A stretch of DNA of 64,000 nucleotides from Szabonella alba (lineage in GTDB: Bacteria > Pseudomonadota > Alphaproteobacteria > Rhodobacterales > Rhodobacteraceae): assembly GCF_016765775.1 (NCBI RefSeq), contig NZ_JAESVN010000008.1:51032-115031 (forward strand). Reading direction: 5' to 3'. A program made the translations under genes and the position numbers. A model generated the notes under the pieces. That model saw only the letters and a program-made list of their open reading frames with translations, was not told the origin of the DNA and made no database searches. How positions within the stretch are numbered: position 1 is the stretch's first letter; the number at the start of each line of letters is the position of its first letter. Positions 53,280 to 61,501 of the stretch are shown here, piece by piece.

Positions 53280-54716
53280 GTGACAAGCGAAGGGGCAAAG
53301 AAGCCAGCGGCGGGTTTCCTGCGCACGCTTTCAGGCCGGTTCCTGATGCTGACCATCGTCTTCGTGATGCTGGCGGAAGTGCTGATCTTCCTGCCCTCCA
53401 TCGCGCGGTTCCGGGTGGATTACCTACAACTGCGGCTGGAAAAGGCGCAGATCGCGTCCCTTGCCCTGCTGGCCACCGATGGCGTGATCTCCCCCGAACT
53501 GGAAAGTGAACTGCTGGCCAATGCGGGCGTCTATAACGTGGTGCTGCGGCGCGACGAGGTGCGGCAGTTGATCTTGTCCTCACCAGTCGGGGCCGAGATT
53601 GCAGCCACCTATGATCTGCGCGACCCGCATCCGCTGGAACTGGTCCGCGACGCGCTGGCGGTGCTGGTGATCGGTCAGGACTTTCCGTTCCGGGTTTTCG
53701 GCAATCCGGTGCAGGATGCAGGACTTCTGATCGAGATCACCCTGCCAGCCGCGCCAATGCGGCAGGCAATGTTCGATTATGCCATAAGGATCCTGATCCT
53801 TTCAGCGATGATCTCGGTGGTCACGGCTACATTGCTGTTCATTTCGGTCCGGCATTTGCTGGTCCTGCCGATCCGCCGCGTGGTGCAACATATGGCCTCC
53901 TATGCCGAGGCGCCCGAGGACGGGCGGCGCATCATCACCCCCACATCCCGCGTGGCCGAACTGCGCGAGGCCGAGGATACGCTGGAAAGCCTGCAGACCC
54001 AGCTGACCGGATCGCTGCGCCAGAAGGAACGGCTGGCACAGCTTGGATCGGCCGTGGCCAAGGTCAGCCACGATCTGCGCAACATCCTGACCACGGCGCA
54101 GCTTTTTGCCGACCGGATCGAGGGCAGCGCCGATCCGGTCGTGGCACGGATCGCGCCGAAACTGGTCGGCTCCATTTCCCGGGCGGTGTCACTGTGCGAA
54201 TCAACACTGGCCTTCGGCAAGGCCGAGGAACCGCCCCCCCGCCTGAGCCGTTTCGCGCTGCGCCCGCTGATTGAAGAGATCCTTGAGGCCGAGGCGATGG
54301 ACGGGCGGCCGGGGCTGGAGACGCTGATCGACGTGCCGCATGGCCTGATGATCCGCGCCGATGCCGAACAGCTCTATCGTGTGCTGGCCAATCTGATGCG
54401 CAATGCGATGCAGGCCATCGACGCGACCGGTCAGGGCGGCACCATCGAGATTGCCGGGGGCGAATCGGAAAGCGACTGGTGGCTGCGCGTCGGTGATACC
54501 GGCCCCGGACTGCCGCCCAAGGCGCGCGACCATCTGTTCACCGCCTTTCAGGGCAGCGCGCGCAAGGGCGGCTCGGGTCTGGGCCTTGCGATTGCCGCCG
54601 AACTGGTGCGCGGCCATGGCGGCAGGCTGGAACTGGTCCGCAGCGACGAGACCGGCACGGAATTCGCGATCCATCTGCCGAAATCCGGCGATCCCGGGAT
54701 GGACCTTGCCCCCTGA
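53280..54716 (+). CDS. Membrane-bound sensor histidine kinase
   Basis: This 478-residue kinase has two membrane helices (FLMLTIVFVMLAEVLIFLPSIA and ILILSAMISVVTATLLFISV) bounding a small periplasmic domain, a HAMP-like linker, H-box AKVSHDLRNILTTAQL, N-box RVLANLMRNAMQAI, and ATP-binding DTGPGLPP and GSGLGLAIA. No response regulator gene is adjacent, so it looks orphan. A GTG at 53280 is proposed as start; the longer frame overlaps the flavoprotein gene. It follows that gene by 68 bp. Confidence 0.88.
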   Translation: MTSEGAKKPAAGFLRTLSGRFLMLTIVFVMLAEVLIFLPSIARFRVDYLQLRLEKAQIASLALLATDGVISPELESELLANAGVYNVVLRRDEVRQLILSSPVGAEIAATYDLRDPHPLELVRDALAVLVIGQDFPFRVFGNPVQDAGLLIEITLPAAPMRQAMFDYAIRILILSAMISVVTATLLFISVRHLLVLPIRRVVQHMASYAEAPEDGRRIITPTSRVAELREAEDTLESLQTQLTGSLRQKERLAQLGSAVAKVSHDLRNILTTAQLFADRIEGSADPVVARIAPKLVGSISRAVSLCESTLAFGKAEEPPPRLSRFALRPLIEEILEAEAMDGRPGLETLIDVPHGLMIRADAEQLYRVLANLMRNAMQAIDATGQGGTIEIAGGESESDWWLRVGDTGPGLPPKARDHLFTAFQGSARKGGSGLGLAIAAELVRGHGGRLELVRSDETGTEFAIHLPKSGDPGMDLAP

Positions 54717-54915
54717 GGCCGTGGCCCACGCCGCTTTACCGCTGCCGCAGGCCGGTGAAGGGTGGGGAGGACGGGGGACAAGGCCCGCTGCGCCCTTGCA
54801 AGGCGGGGATAAACCCCCTGGTCCGGCGGTTCCTCCAGCGCCTTGCCCGGACCTTTCGCGAATTTGCGTTTCCCCCTTGCATTGCCCCGCCCCCCCCGCT
54901 ACATCGGCGCCCAAC

Positions 54916-54992
54916 GGACCCGTAGCTCAGCTGGATAGAGCATCAGACTACGAATCTGAGGGTCGGGCGTTCGAATCGCTCCGGGTCCGCCA
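54916..54992 (+). tRNA. tRNA-Arg(ACG)
   Basis: The 77-nt sequence folds as a canonical cloverleaf: acceptor GGACCCG pairs with CGGGTCC, D stem GCTC/GAGC, anticodon stem TCAGA/TCTGA with loop CTACGAA (anticodon ACG), T stem GGGCG/CGCTC with loop TTCGAAT, discriminator G and encoded CCA (54990-54992). It marks the left edge of the accessory region; no duplicate of its 3' end was seen at the other side. Confidence 0.97.
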
Positions 54993-55221
54993 TTCCTCTT
55001 TGAAATGCTTGTGTTTTTCGACGCTTTTGGGACTTACCCCCCAAAGATCACACCAATTCACGCTGCGCTTGAATGAAACAGATCGCGACACCTTCGTGCA
55101 AATGCGAAATGGACGCGAGTGTCGTTCCAAACGATTCGGAGTTTCCAATCGCGTGTGCTTTTGGCCCCAGTGAACAATGATAACGCATTCATTCGATCAC
55201 GAGCCAAGTAAAGGGGCACTA

Positions 55222-55323
55222 TCACCCCTCCAACTCCGACAGCATCGCCTCAGCCTGCGCAAGAACCCCGCGAACCGCAGCGTCCTCCAGATCAGGAGGA
55301 TAACCATACTTCCGCAGGATCCG
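55222..55323 (-). pseudogene. C-terminal remnant of type I restriction endonuclease HsdR
   Basis: The minus strand reads RILRKYGYPPDLEDAAVRGV followed by LAQAEAMLSELEG and a TGA stop. The segment RxILRKYGYPPD...A...VLxQAE is the characteristic end of HsdR proteins. The frame is cut at about 55324, where the IS481-type sequence starts. Only some 33 codons survive, so a restriction system once lay here or arrived as a fragment. Confidence 0.7.
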
Positions 55324-55761
55324 TGAGGTGCCCCTCGGTGTTTGATCCCACGGTTTGATGCTGCGATCCTTTCTCAGGAATGGAAGGAAGCAACATGGGA
55401 CAAGTTCGTCACGGGAGCGCCACGACCACGCACGTCGTCAGAGCAGCAAGACAGCGATCGCAAGCTTCGCTCGCGCAGTTGAGCCGGGAACTCGGCATCA
55501 ATCCGAAGACGGTTGCAAAGTGGCGCAAGCGCGCGACGGTCGAGGATATGAAGACCGGGCCGACGGAACCGCGCTCAACGGTGCTGACCGAGGCCGGGGA
55601 GGCGATGATCGTCGCGTTCCGGCGCCACACGCTGCTGCCGCTGGACGACTTCCTCTATGCACTGCAGTCGTCGATCCCACATTTGACGCGGTCAGCGCTG
55701 CATCGCTGTCTGCAACGGCATGGAATCTCACGTCTGCCGGATGTGGAGGGTGACAAGCTGT
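55324..55761 (+). mobile_element. IS481-family insertion sequence, 3'-truncated
   Basis: Left end at about 55324 after the hsdR tail. The transposase starts at ATG 55395 (after GGAAGGAAG) and reads MGQVRHGSATTTHVVRAARQ, then HTH segments LAQLSRELGINPKTVAKWRKR and HTLLPLDDFLYALQSSIPHLTRSALHRCLQRHGISRLPDVEGDK. After that the sequence changes to the IS5-type left end at about 55762, so the DDE catalytic domain is lost. Non-functional. Confidence 0.82.
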
Positions 55762-55982
55762 TAGGGCCTGTTGACGTTCAGGACTCACATCTCGGCTGAG
55801 TTCTGATTCAAGGTTGCAAACAGAGGAGAGCAGCCTTGACCCGACGCGCCCTGACCGATGCCCACTGGGCGATCATCGAACCCTTCTGCCTTGGCAAATC
55901 ATCCGACCCCGGCCAGACCGGGCGCGATCCGCACCTGTTCGTGGAAGCCGTGCTGTGGATTGTGCGAACGGGTGCTCAGTGG
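55762..55982 (+). mobile_element. IS5-family (IS427-like) element, 3'-truncated
   Basis: The end-like sequence GGGCCTGTTGACGTTCAG is followed by a transposase start at TTG 55836 (after AGGAGA), reading TRRALTDAHWAIIEPFCLGKSSDPGQTGRDPHLFVEAVLWIVRTGAQW. Homology stops at about 55982, where sequence belonging to the GH8 gene begins. Only the N-terminal quarter remains. Confidence 0.82.
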
Positions 55983-55989
55983 AACCCAG

Positions 55990-57042
55990 TCAACACAAGT
56001 TCGACCCGGGTCTTCCGACATGCGCCGCGATTTTTGCGAACAGGTGCAGGGTGGCTGGGTAATAGGGTTGGCTCGCGATGAACTCGGGAAGGGGTTCACG
56101 ACATAAGGCAAGAGCGGCAACAGCGGCATAGCCAGGATAGCGGCTGGTTTCGCGAAGGGTGTTTTCAGCCAGGTCAAAGACGATTGGACTTTCACCTGCC
56201 CCCGCTGTCGTTTTGTAGGCAACGGCCGCGTTCAGGACGGCAGGATGTTCGGTGAGCCCGGACCAGATCAGGAACAGGGAACATCGGATCGCTTCGTAGC
56301 CGCTGAGAGCCGAGTGACGCGGTGAGATTGCCCAGTCCTGCGTCGTCAGTGTGACCCAATCCGGGATCAGTCCAGCTTCGGCAAATTCGGCCAGCAGCGA
56401 CTCTCCGTCCGAGGATGCTTGCAAAAGTTTGTCCGTTTGCGTTCTCAGGCCAAGCTCCTTCATGGCGAGGGGCATGATATAAGACGGGTTTATGGTGACA
56501 GAGTCCGCGTCTTGAAACCCTTCTGCAGCTGGGAGGAAGACAAGTCGGGCCGGATCTCGCGGATCGGGGCGCAGACAGGCATCTGAAAGAAATTCGGCGA
56601 TCGCTTTTGCCCGCGCCAGATACGATGGCTCGGCAAAGCGATAGGCAGCGCGGGCGAGCGCCCATGCGTAAAACAGGTCGCCGTCGGAGGCATTGTTATA
56701 ATCGTCGATCTGCGGCACGGCACCCGGCCGCCATCTCCAGGCCAGAAGAGGATCGTTGCGTACCGCGAGATAGGCCTCGGTCCACTGAAAAATCCTGCGG
56801 AACACCTCGGCGTCGCCAAACCATTCCGCCAACACCAGCGCATAGCCCTGCGCCTCGGAATGCGTGGCCTGTTCTTGCAAGTGATCAATCACCCGTCCGT
56901 CTTCGGCCAGAAAGGCGGCTTTCCAGGCGACCCAGTCTGCAGCGTCCGGCGTTTTTGCTGCGGCAGGCCATGGGCCAAGACTGGCCCCCCCTGACGCAAG
57001 CAACACGAGGCAGGTACGCCGATTCAATGAGATATCCGACAC
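55990..57042 (-). CDS. Glycoside hydrolase family 8 beta-glucanase
   Basis: This 350-residue exported enzyme hydrolyses beta-1,4 or mixed-linkage glucan. The N-terminus has a twin-arginine-like signal (SLNRRTCLVLLASGG...PAAA). Catalytic acid Glu is in HSEAQGYAL (about E63), and the GH8 signature NNASDGDLFYAWALARAA (about residues 117-132) supplies the Asp. The start is a GTG at 57042 with GGAGA 7 bp upstream; an overlapping ATG at 57044 is out of frame. The stop is 8 bp from the IS5 remnant, so the C-terminus may be slightly altered. Confidence 0.85.
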   Translation of the reverse strand: MSDISLNRRTCLVLLASGGASLGPWPAAAKTPDAADWVAWKAAFLAEDGRVIDHLQEQATHSEAQGYALVLAEWFGDAEVFRRIFQWTEAYLAVRNDPLLAWRWRPGAVPQIDDYNNASDGDLFYAWALARAAYRFAEPSYLARAKAIAEFLSDACLRPDPRDPARLVFLPAAEGFQDADSVTINPSYIMPLAMKELGLRTQTDKLLQASSDGESLLAEFAEAGLIPDWVTLTTQDWAISPRHSALSGYEAIRCSLFLIWSGLTEHPAVLNAAVAYKTTAGAGESPIVFDLAENTLRETSRYPGYAAVAALALCREPLPEFIASQPYYPATLHLFAKIAAHVGRPGSNLC

Positions 57043-57246
57043 ATGAAGGTCTCCGATTGGCCACTCTGATCAACATGCTCCCAATCATCATGGGAACGCT
57101 GAAAATTCAACCTCTGGTGGCGTCGCGCTGGTCTCTTACCACAAAATGCCCTAGTCTATTGAATGTTTATCGCCGTACGAAAGCATGGACCACCACAAGC
57201 TGATGCGAAGGCCAAAGTGCTATGGTCAAGGGGAAGCAGATCCGGA

Positions 57247-58332
57247 ATGACAAAACAAAACACCATATCCATTTCGTTAGCGACGGCCCTTTACGGCTTT
57301 GTCGCCCTTTTTTTCCTGCTTTTCGGACTGCTGACAGGCAAGATCATCTATGATCGGACAGAGGCGGTGCAGCATACCGCGCTGGCTGAAGCGGTCGAAG
57401 TGCGCGGCAGCCATGCAGCTCTGGATTTTGCCCGCACCCTGAACGTGGATTGGCAGAATCTTAAGAATATCGGGGAACGGCTGGCACTTAACGACCCGGC
57501 TGCCTTGCGTGCCGCGCTTGATATGACGGTTGGCAATGGAACGCGTGTTTCCTGGGCAGGCTATGCGACGCCGAACGGGCGCGTGGCATCCAGTTCGAAC
57601 GACGTTCTGAGCGAGGCGGATGTCAGTGCCAGACCATGGTTTCAACGCGGCTTGAGTGGTCAGTTTGCGGGAGACGTGCACGAGGCGGTCTTGTTGAACC
57701 GCATTCTGGGCGGGACGGAGGAAGAGCCTTTGCGTTTCATTGACCTTGCTGCGCAGGTGTTAGGGCCCGATGGAGCCGTGGCCGGGGTTTTGGGGTTCCA
57801 CATCAATTTTGCCTGGGCTGAGGACTATCTGACGGAAACGGCTCGCAGTCTTGATGTCGACCTGTTTCTGGTGGATCAGGTGGGGAATGTGATTATCGCA
57901 ACCGATGGGTCGGCAACCGGATCGTCCAGCCTTGAAGTGTTTCGTGCGGCGGCAGCAGGCGTTGCACATTCGGACAGTGAAGTTTGGCCAGACGGGGAGA
58001 CATATTTCACGCAGGTCGTTCCGCAGGTGACCTACGGAGATTTGCCATCGTTTGGATGGCGGCTCGTGGCGCGCATTTCGCCTGAGACGTTCGACGCCGC
58101 CCGGACGGAGCTGCGACTTGAAATCCTCATTGTGCTGGGGGCGGCGGGGCTGTTTCTACTGATGTTGACCGTGCTGTTCAACCGGATTTTCCTGCGGCCC
58201 GTGGCCGATCTGGCGGCAAATGCGCAACGTATCGCCGCAGGTGCCGACGATTATCCTATGGAAAATCGCAGCTCTGCTGAAGTTGCAACCCTGTCCGCAG
58301 CCTTGGCGACCTTGCAAGGGCGCCGAGGCTGA
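57247..58332 (+). CDS. Cache-domain sensor with HAMP, lacking an output domain
   Basis: This 361-residue protein has a membrane helix (ALYGFVALFFLLFGLLTGKI), a periplasmic Cache-type domain of about 240 residues (VSWAGYATPNGRVASSSNDVLSEADVSARPWFQRGL), a second helix (ILIVLGAAGLFLLMLTVLF) and a HAMP segment (LRPVADLAANAQRIAAGADDYPM...), ending a few residues later. No GGDEF, kinase or methyl-accepting domain follows. Its stop is 3 bp from the stop of the convergent synthase gene. It may be truncated from a diguanylate cyclase. It is divergent from GH8. Confidence 0.75.
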   Translation: MTKQNTISISLATALYGFVALFFLLFGLLTGKIIYDRTEAVQHTALAEAVEVRGSHAALDFARTLNVDWQNLKNIGERLALNDPAALRAALDMTVGNGTRVSWAGYATPNGRVASSSNDVLSEADVSARPWFQRGLSGQFAGDVHEAVLLNRILGGTEEEPLRFIDLAAQVLGPDGAVAGVLGFHINFAWAEDYLTETARSLDVDLFLVDQVGNVIIATDGSATGSSSLEVFRAAAAGVAHSDSEVWPDGETYFTQVVPQVTYGDLPSFGWRLVARISPETFDAARTELRLEILIVLGAAGLFLLMLTVLFNRIFLRPVADLAANAQRIAAGADDYPMENRSSAEVATLSAALATLQGRRG

Positions 58333-58335
58333 CCG

Positions 58336-60333
58336 TCAATTGCGCGTTGTCGAAAAGGACAGGCGCCGCGCCAGATCATGAATGAGGGAGGCGGCCCGCA
58401 CCGCAGACACGCCGGGGGCATCGCCCTCGGTATAGAACCGTCGGACGAGGGCAGCATGCTGGTCAACTGTCGGCTTGAGATTCAGGCGCGCGCCATCCGG
58501 TGTGGTGGCCTGCACAATGGCCTCGACATCACCCACATCACGAATACGGATCACCGCGCGTGTGCCCGCCGGGTAGGTCTGCCCCCGGATGCGGACGGTG
58601 CTGCGCGTCAAACTTTGCAGCCAGACGCGACGGGGACCATCCGGCCCGGCACAGATCGCGCGTTCGGGCACATCAGCGATATGGCGTTCCGAGCGTGGAA
58701 GTTCCACGCAGGCTATGATCGTCAGCGCCAGCACAAAGAGGTTGAAGACCGTCCAGAACAGGATCACCGCCTTGCCATCTCCTGCATCGGAAAAGGCAAA
58801 ACTGTCGAAGGCGATGCCGATGACCAAACCCAGAACGGTCAGGACCAGCAGGATTAGATAGGGCATCATCATGCGCCACTGCACCACGATCCGGCTTCGA
58901 TCGCCTCCCTTGGCCGTTACGCTGAATGGATGGCCATGCGGTTTTATCAGGCCGATCACAGCGGCCCGGCTGATCGGGATCGCGGCCAGAAGTTGGCTGA
59001 CATCATGGATCAGCGGAACCAGCAAGCCACGCGAGACGATTTGCAGCGTCATCGTGACCCAGACGAAATACACCCCGAAGTAACTGATCACATCCGCCAC
59101 GCTGGCGTTGACGACCGTTATGTTGAAATACCAGTACAGCAACGGGTAACTCAGACCCGCAAGCCGGAACGGGAACGATGTCAACCAATAGAGGATCGCG
59201 TCAATGATGCTCCAACGGTCGCGCAGCCGCATCGGTGTGCTGCCAAACGGCCCCAGATTGCTGCGCGCGATCTGCATCTGGCCCAGACACCAGCGAGCGC
59301 GTTGGGTGACGTACTCCTTCAACCCCTCGGGGGCGAGGCCTTCGGTGACGGGTTCGTTCAGGTAAACTGTCTTCCAGCCGATGCTTTGCAGAACGGCGGT
59401 CAGAAGAATGTCTTCGGTCACACTTGTTGTCGGGAAGCCGCCCGCCAGCTGCACCGCCTGCCATTTCACGATCGATGACGTGCCACAGCAGATGGCGATG
59501 CCCCAGGCATCGCGCGACGGCTGGATATGGTCAAAGAAGAACCGCTGTTCGTCAGGGTATGATCGGGACAGGCCAAGGTTGTGTTGAATAGGGTCGGCGT
59601 TGAAAAAGTGCTGCGGGGTCTGCACCAAACCCACCGTCGGGTCATGGAACAGTGCGAGAGACCGGCTGATAAAGCCTCGGTGCGGCACGAAGTCAGCGTC
59701 CAGCACCGCGATGTAGTCAGGCTGGATAGCATCTTCGGCCAACACACGCAGCGCATTGTTTATGTTGCCGGCCTTTGATCCCTTGTTGTCGGATCGCCGA
59801 AGATAGCGGACGCCTAATGGCGCGCAAAAGTCTTGCAACCAATCACGGCGGCCATCGTCCAGAACCATGACCTCTTTGTTGGGATGGTTGAGGGCAAGTG
59901 CACCGATGATGGTGCGCTCCAACACTTCGAGATCTTCATTATAGGTGGCGATCAGGATACTGACGCGCGGCATCGGTTGCGGGTCAGGTCCGCGTGCCCA
60001 CCAGCCCAGGTTGGCATCAACTTCCGCTGTACGGTCGCGCGTGCGTGACATGATGGCAAAGCCACTGAGCGAGCCCACAAGCGCGGCAAGCTCGAACCCG
60101 AACAAAGACCAGCTTGCCGCCCAGTCCCAAGTCAGGCCAAACGGGGCAAGTGTCTCGGTCATCCGCCACCAAGCATAGCGCAGCGCAAGGACTGCTGCGA
60201 CCGCGAACAGCAAGGTCCGATGCCAGTTCTTCTGCCGATCTACGATCTGCGGCAACACAAGCGCGAGGCCCAGCACAAAAAGCACCTGCATTGTGCTGGC
60301 CCCGATGTCGCTCAGAAGCAGCGGCGGAAACAT
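58336..60333 (-). CDS. Processive GT2 beta-glucan synthase (BcsA/BgsA-like)
   Basis: This 665-residue inner-membrane polymerase uses UDP-glucose. N-terminal membrane helices are followed by a GT2 domain with MVLDDG (about D159-D160), VLDADFVP (D212/D214), TSVTED (catalytic Asp near 308) and the QRARW motif (344-348), then further helices and a C-terminal cytoplasmic domain of about 130 residues. That domain is not a clear PilZ: no RxxxR...DxSxxG is seen. Length and layout match Sinorhizobium BgsA and Agrobacterium CrdS better than cellulose synthase. The start at 60333 is 2 bp beyond the previous stop. Confidence 0.82.
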   Translation of the reverse strand: MFPPLLLSDIGASTMQVLFVLGLALVLPQIVDRQKNWHRTLLFAVAAVLALRYAWWRMTETLAPFGLTWDWAASWSLFGFELAALVGSLSGFAIMSRTRDRTAEVDANLGWWARGPDPQPMPRVSILIATYNEDLEVLERTIIGALALNHPNKEVMVLDDGRRDWLQDFCAPLGVRYLRRSDNKGSKAGNINNALRVLAEDAIQPDYIAVLDADFVPHRGFISRSLALFHDPTVGLVQTPQHFFNADPIQHNLGLSRSYPDEQRFFFDHIQPSRDAWGIAICCGTSSIVKWQAVQLAGGFPTTSVTEDILLTAVLQSIGWKTVYLNEPVTEGLAPEGLKEYVTQRARWCLGQMQIARSNLGPFGSTPMRLRDRWSIIDAILYWLTSFPFRLAGLSYPLLYWYFNITVVNASVADVISYFGVYFVWVTMTLQIVSRGLLVPLIHDVSQLLAAIPISRAAVIGLIKPHGHPFSVTAKGGDRSRIVVQWRMMMPYLILLVLTVLGLVIGIAFDSFAFSDAGDGKAVILFWTVFNLFVLALTIIACVELPRSERHIADVPERAICAGPDGPRRVWLQSLTRSTVRIRGQTYPAGTRAVIRIRDVGDVEAIVQATTPDGARLNLKPTVDQHAALVRRFYTEGDAPGVSAVRAASLIHDLARRLSFSTTRN

Positions 60334-60334
60334 C

Positions 60335-61501
60335 TCAATTCCACCAGCCACGCAGAACATCCAGCGGGCGCGCCTCGAAAAAGGCCCGTCCGGTCCGGCC
60401 AATACTGCAGCGCAGGTCTGCTTCGTTGCGCAACGCAGGCACCAAGAGCGCCACATCAAAGCGCTCCAGATGCCTTTGGCTGGGGGCAACGGCAAGATTC
60501 TCGTAAACCGTTGCCGCACCAGACCCGGCCATGCGAATGATGGTGCCGTCAAAATTCCGCCCGTCACCTGACAAGCGAAAAGCCGCGCCATCGCCGATCT
60601 TCAGTCGGTTGTAGACATTTTCTGAGACCGACAGCGTGACGATGACTCGATCACAATCTGCCAGGCGAAGCACATCCTGCCCGCGCTGAACGGTTTCTCC
60701 GTCAGCGGCCAGCACTTCCCAAAGTTGACCATTGGCGGTTGCCTCCAACGCTGCTCCACTCAACAGGTTGAGGCGCAATCGTTCTTGTTCCAGCCGTGCA
60801 GACACCGCAGCAAGACGTGCTTCGGCCTGTGCCAGATCGACCGTCAGTCGATCCCGTTCTGTCGCTAACTCTGTCCGGCGCTGTTCGGAATAGGGGGCAT
60901 CATTGTAGCCGTCGCCCAGAAACACGCCAGCCACTGCGGCATCCAGCTCGATCTGAAGCACCGCGACCCGTTCCTGTGCCAGATTGATTGCAATATCGGT
61001 CGAGCGCGGGTCGCTGGCTTCGGTCGCCTGATCCTGGTCCAATGGCCTGGTCAGCGGCGCCCCTGCGCCGACACCCTCTTGTAGAAGTTGCAGTCGCTCG
61101 CGGGTATGCGAAAGGCGCGCGTCGATTTCTGCTATACGCTTGGCCTCAAAGGCATCGCGACGGGTGGACAGGCTCTCGATCCGAGGATCAAGGGCCGCAA
61201 TGCGTGCTGTGAGCGCATCAACCTCTGCCGTCGCAAAGCCCTGTTCCATCGCCAGATCATTGACACGGATGGAATCCACCAACGGATCGACTACCGTGGC
61301 CAATTCTTCCTGTCGGCGGACCGCCGAACCCAGCGGCCTGTCTTGCAGGGTTATCTGCCCCGCGACAGGGGCACGTAATGTGCTGAGTGGGGCATTGACC
61401 ACGGCGTTTGCACTTGCTCCGGACATCTGTTCGCCCACAATGACCCACAATGCGACAAAAATCAGTGCAAGTCCGATCAGAAGCCTCGAGTACCGCATCA
61501 T
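60335..61501 (-). CDS. HlyD-like membrane fusion protein (BgsB-like)
   Basis: This 388-residue periplasmic adaptor has a single N-terminal membrane anchor (LLIGLALIFVALWVIVGEQ), a biotinyl/lipoyl-like half (VNAPLSTLRAPVAGQITLQDRPLGSAVRRQEELATV), a long coiled-coil hairpin (about residues 80-230) and the second half (GQLWEVLAADGETVQRGQDVLRLADCDRVIVTLSVSENVYNRLKIGD). Such a protein precedes the synthase in bgsBA-type loci. The start is ATG 61501 (GGAG 3 bp before) or the next codon at 61498, which has better spacing. Confidence 0.82.
   Translation of the reverse strand: MMRYSRLLIGLALIFVALWVIVGEQMSGASANAVVNAPLSTLRAPVAGQITLQDRPLGSAVRRQEELATVVDPLVDSIRVNDLAMEQGFATAEVDALTARIAALDPRIESLSTRRDAFEAKRIAEIDARLSHTRERLQLLQEGVGAGAPLTRPLDQDQATEASDPRSTDIAINLAQERVAVLQIELDAAVAGVFLGDGYNDAPYSEQRRTELATERDRLTVDLAQAEARLAAVSARLEQERLRLNLLSGAALEATANGQLWEVLAADGETVQRGQDVLRLADCDRVIVTLSVSENVYNRLKIGDGAAFRLSGDGRNFDGTIIRMAGSGAATVYENLAVAPSQRHLERFDVALLVPALRNEADLRCSIGRTGRAFFEARPLDVLRGWWN

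Noticed and set aside
55395..55799. Intact IS481 transposase gene
   Set aside because: The frame stays open to 55799, but the last part is IS5-type DNA read through; the DDE domain is missing.
58336..60333. Cellulose synthase BcsA
   Set aside because: No clear PilZ motif, no bcsB or bcsC neighbour, and the preceding HlyD-like gene fits bgsBA-type loci better.
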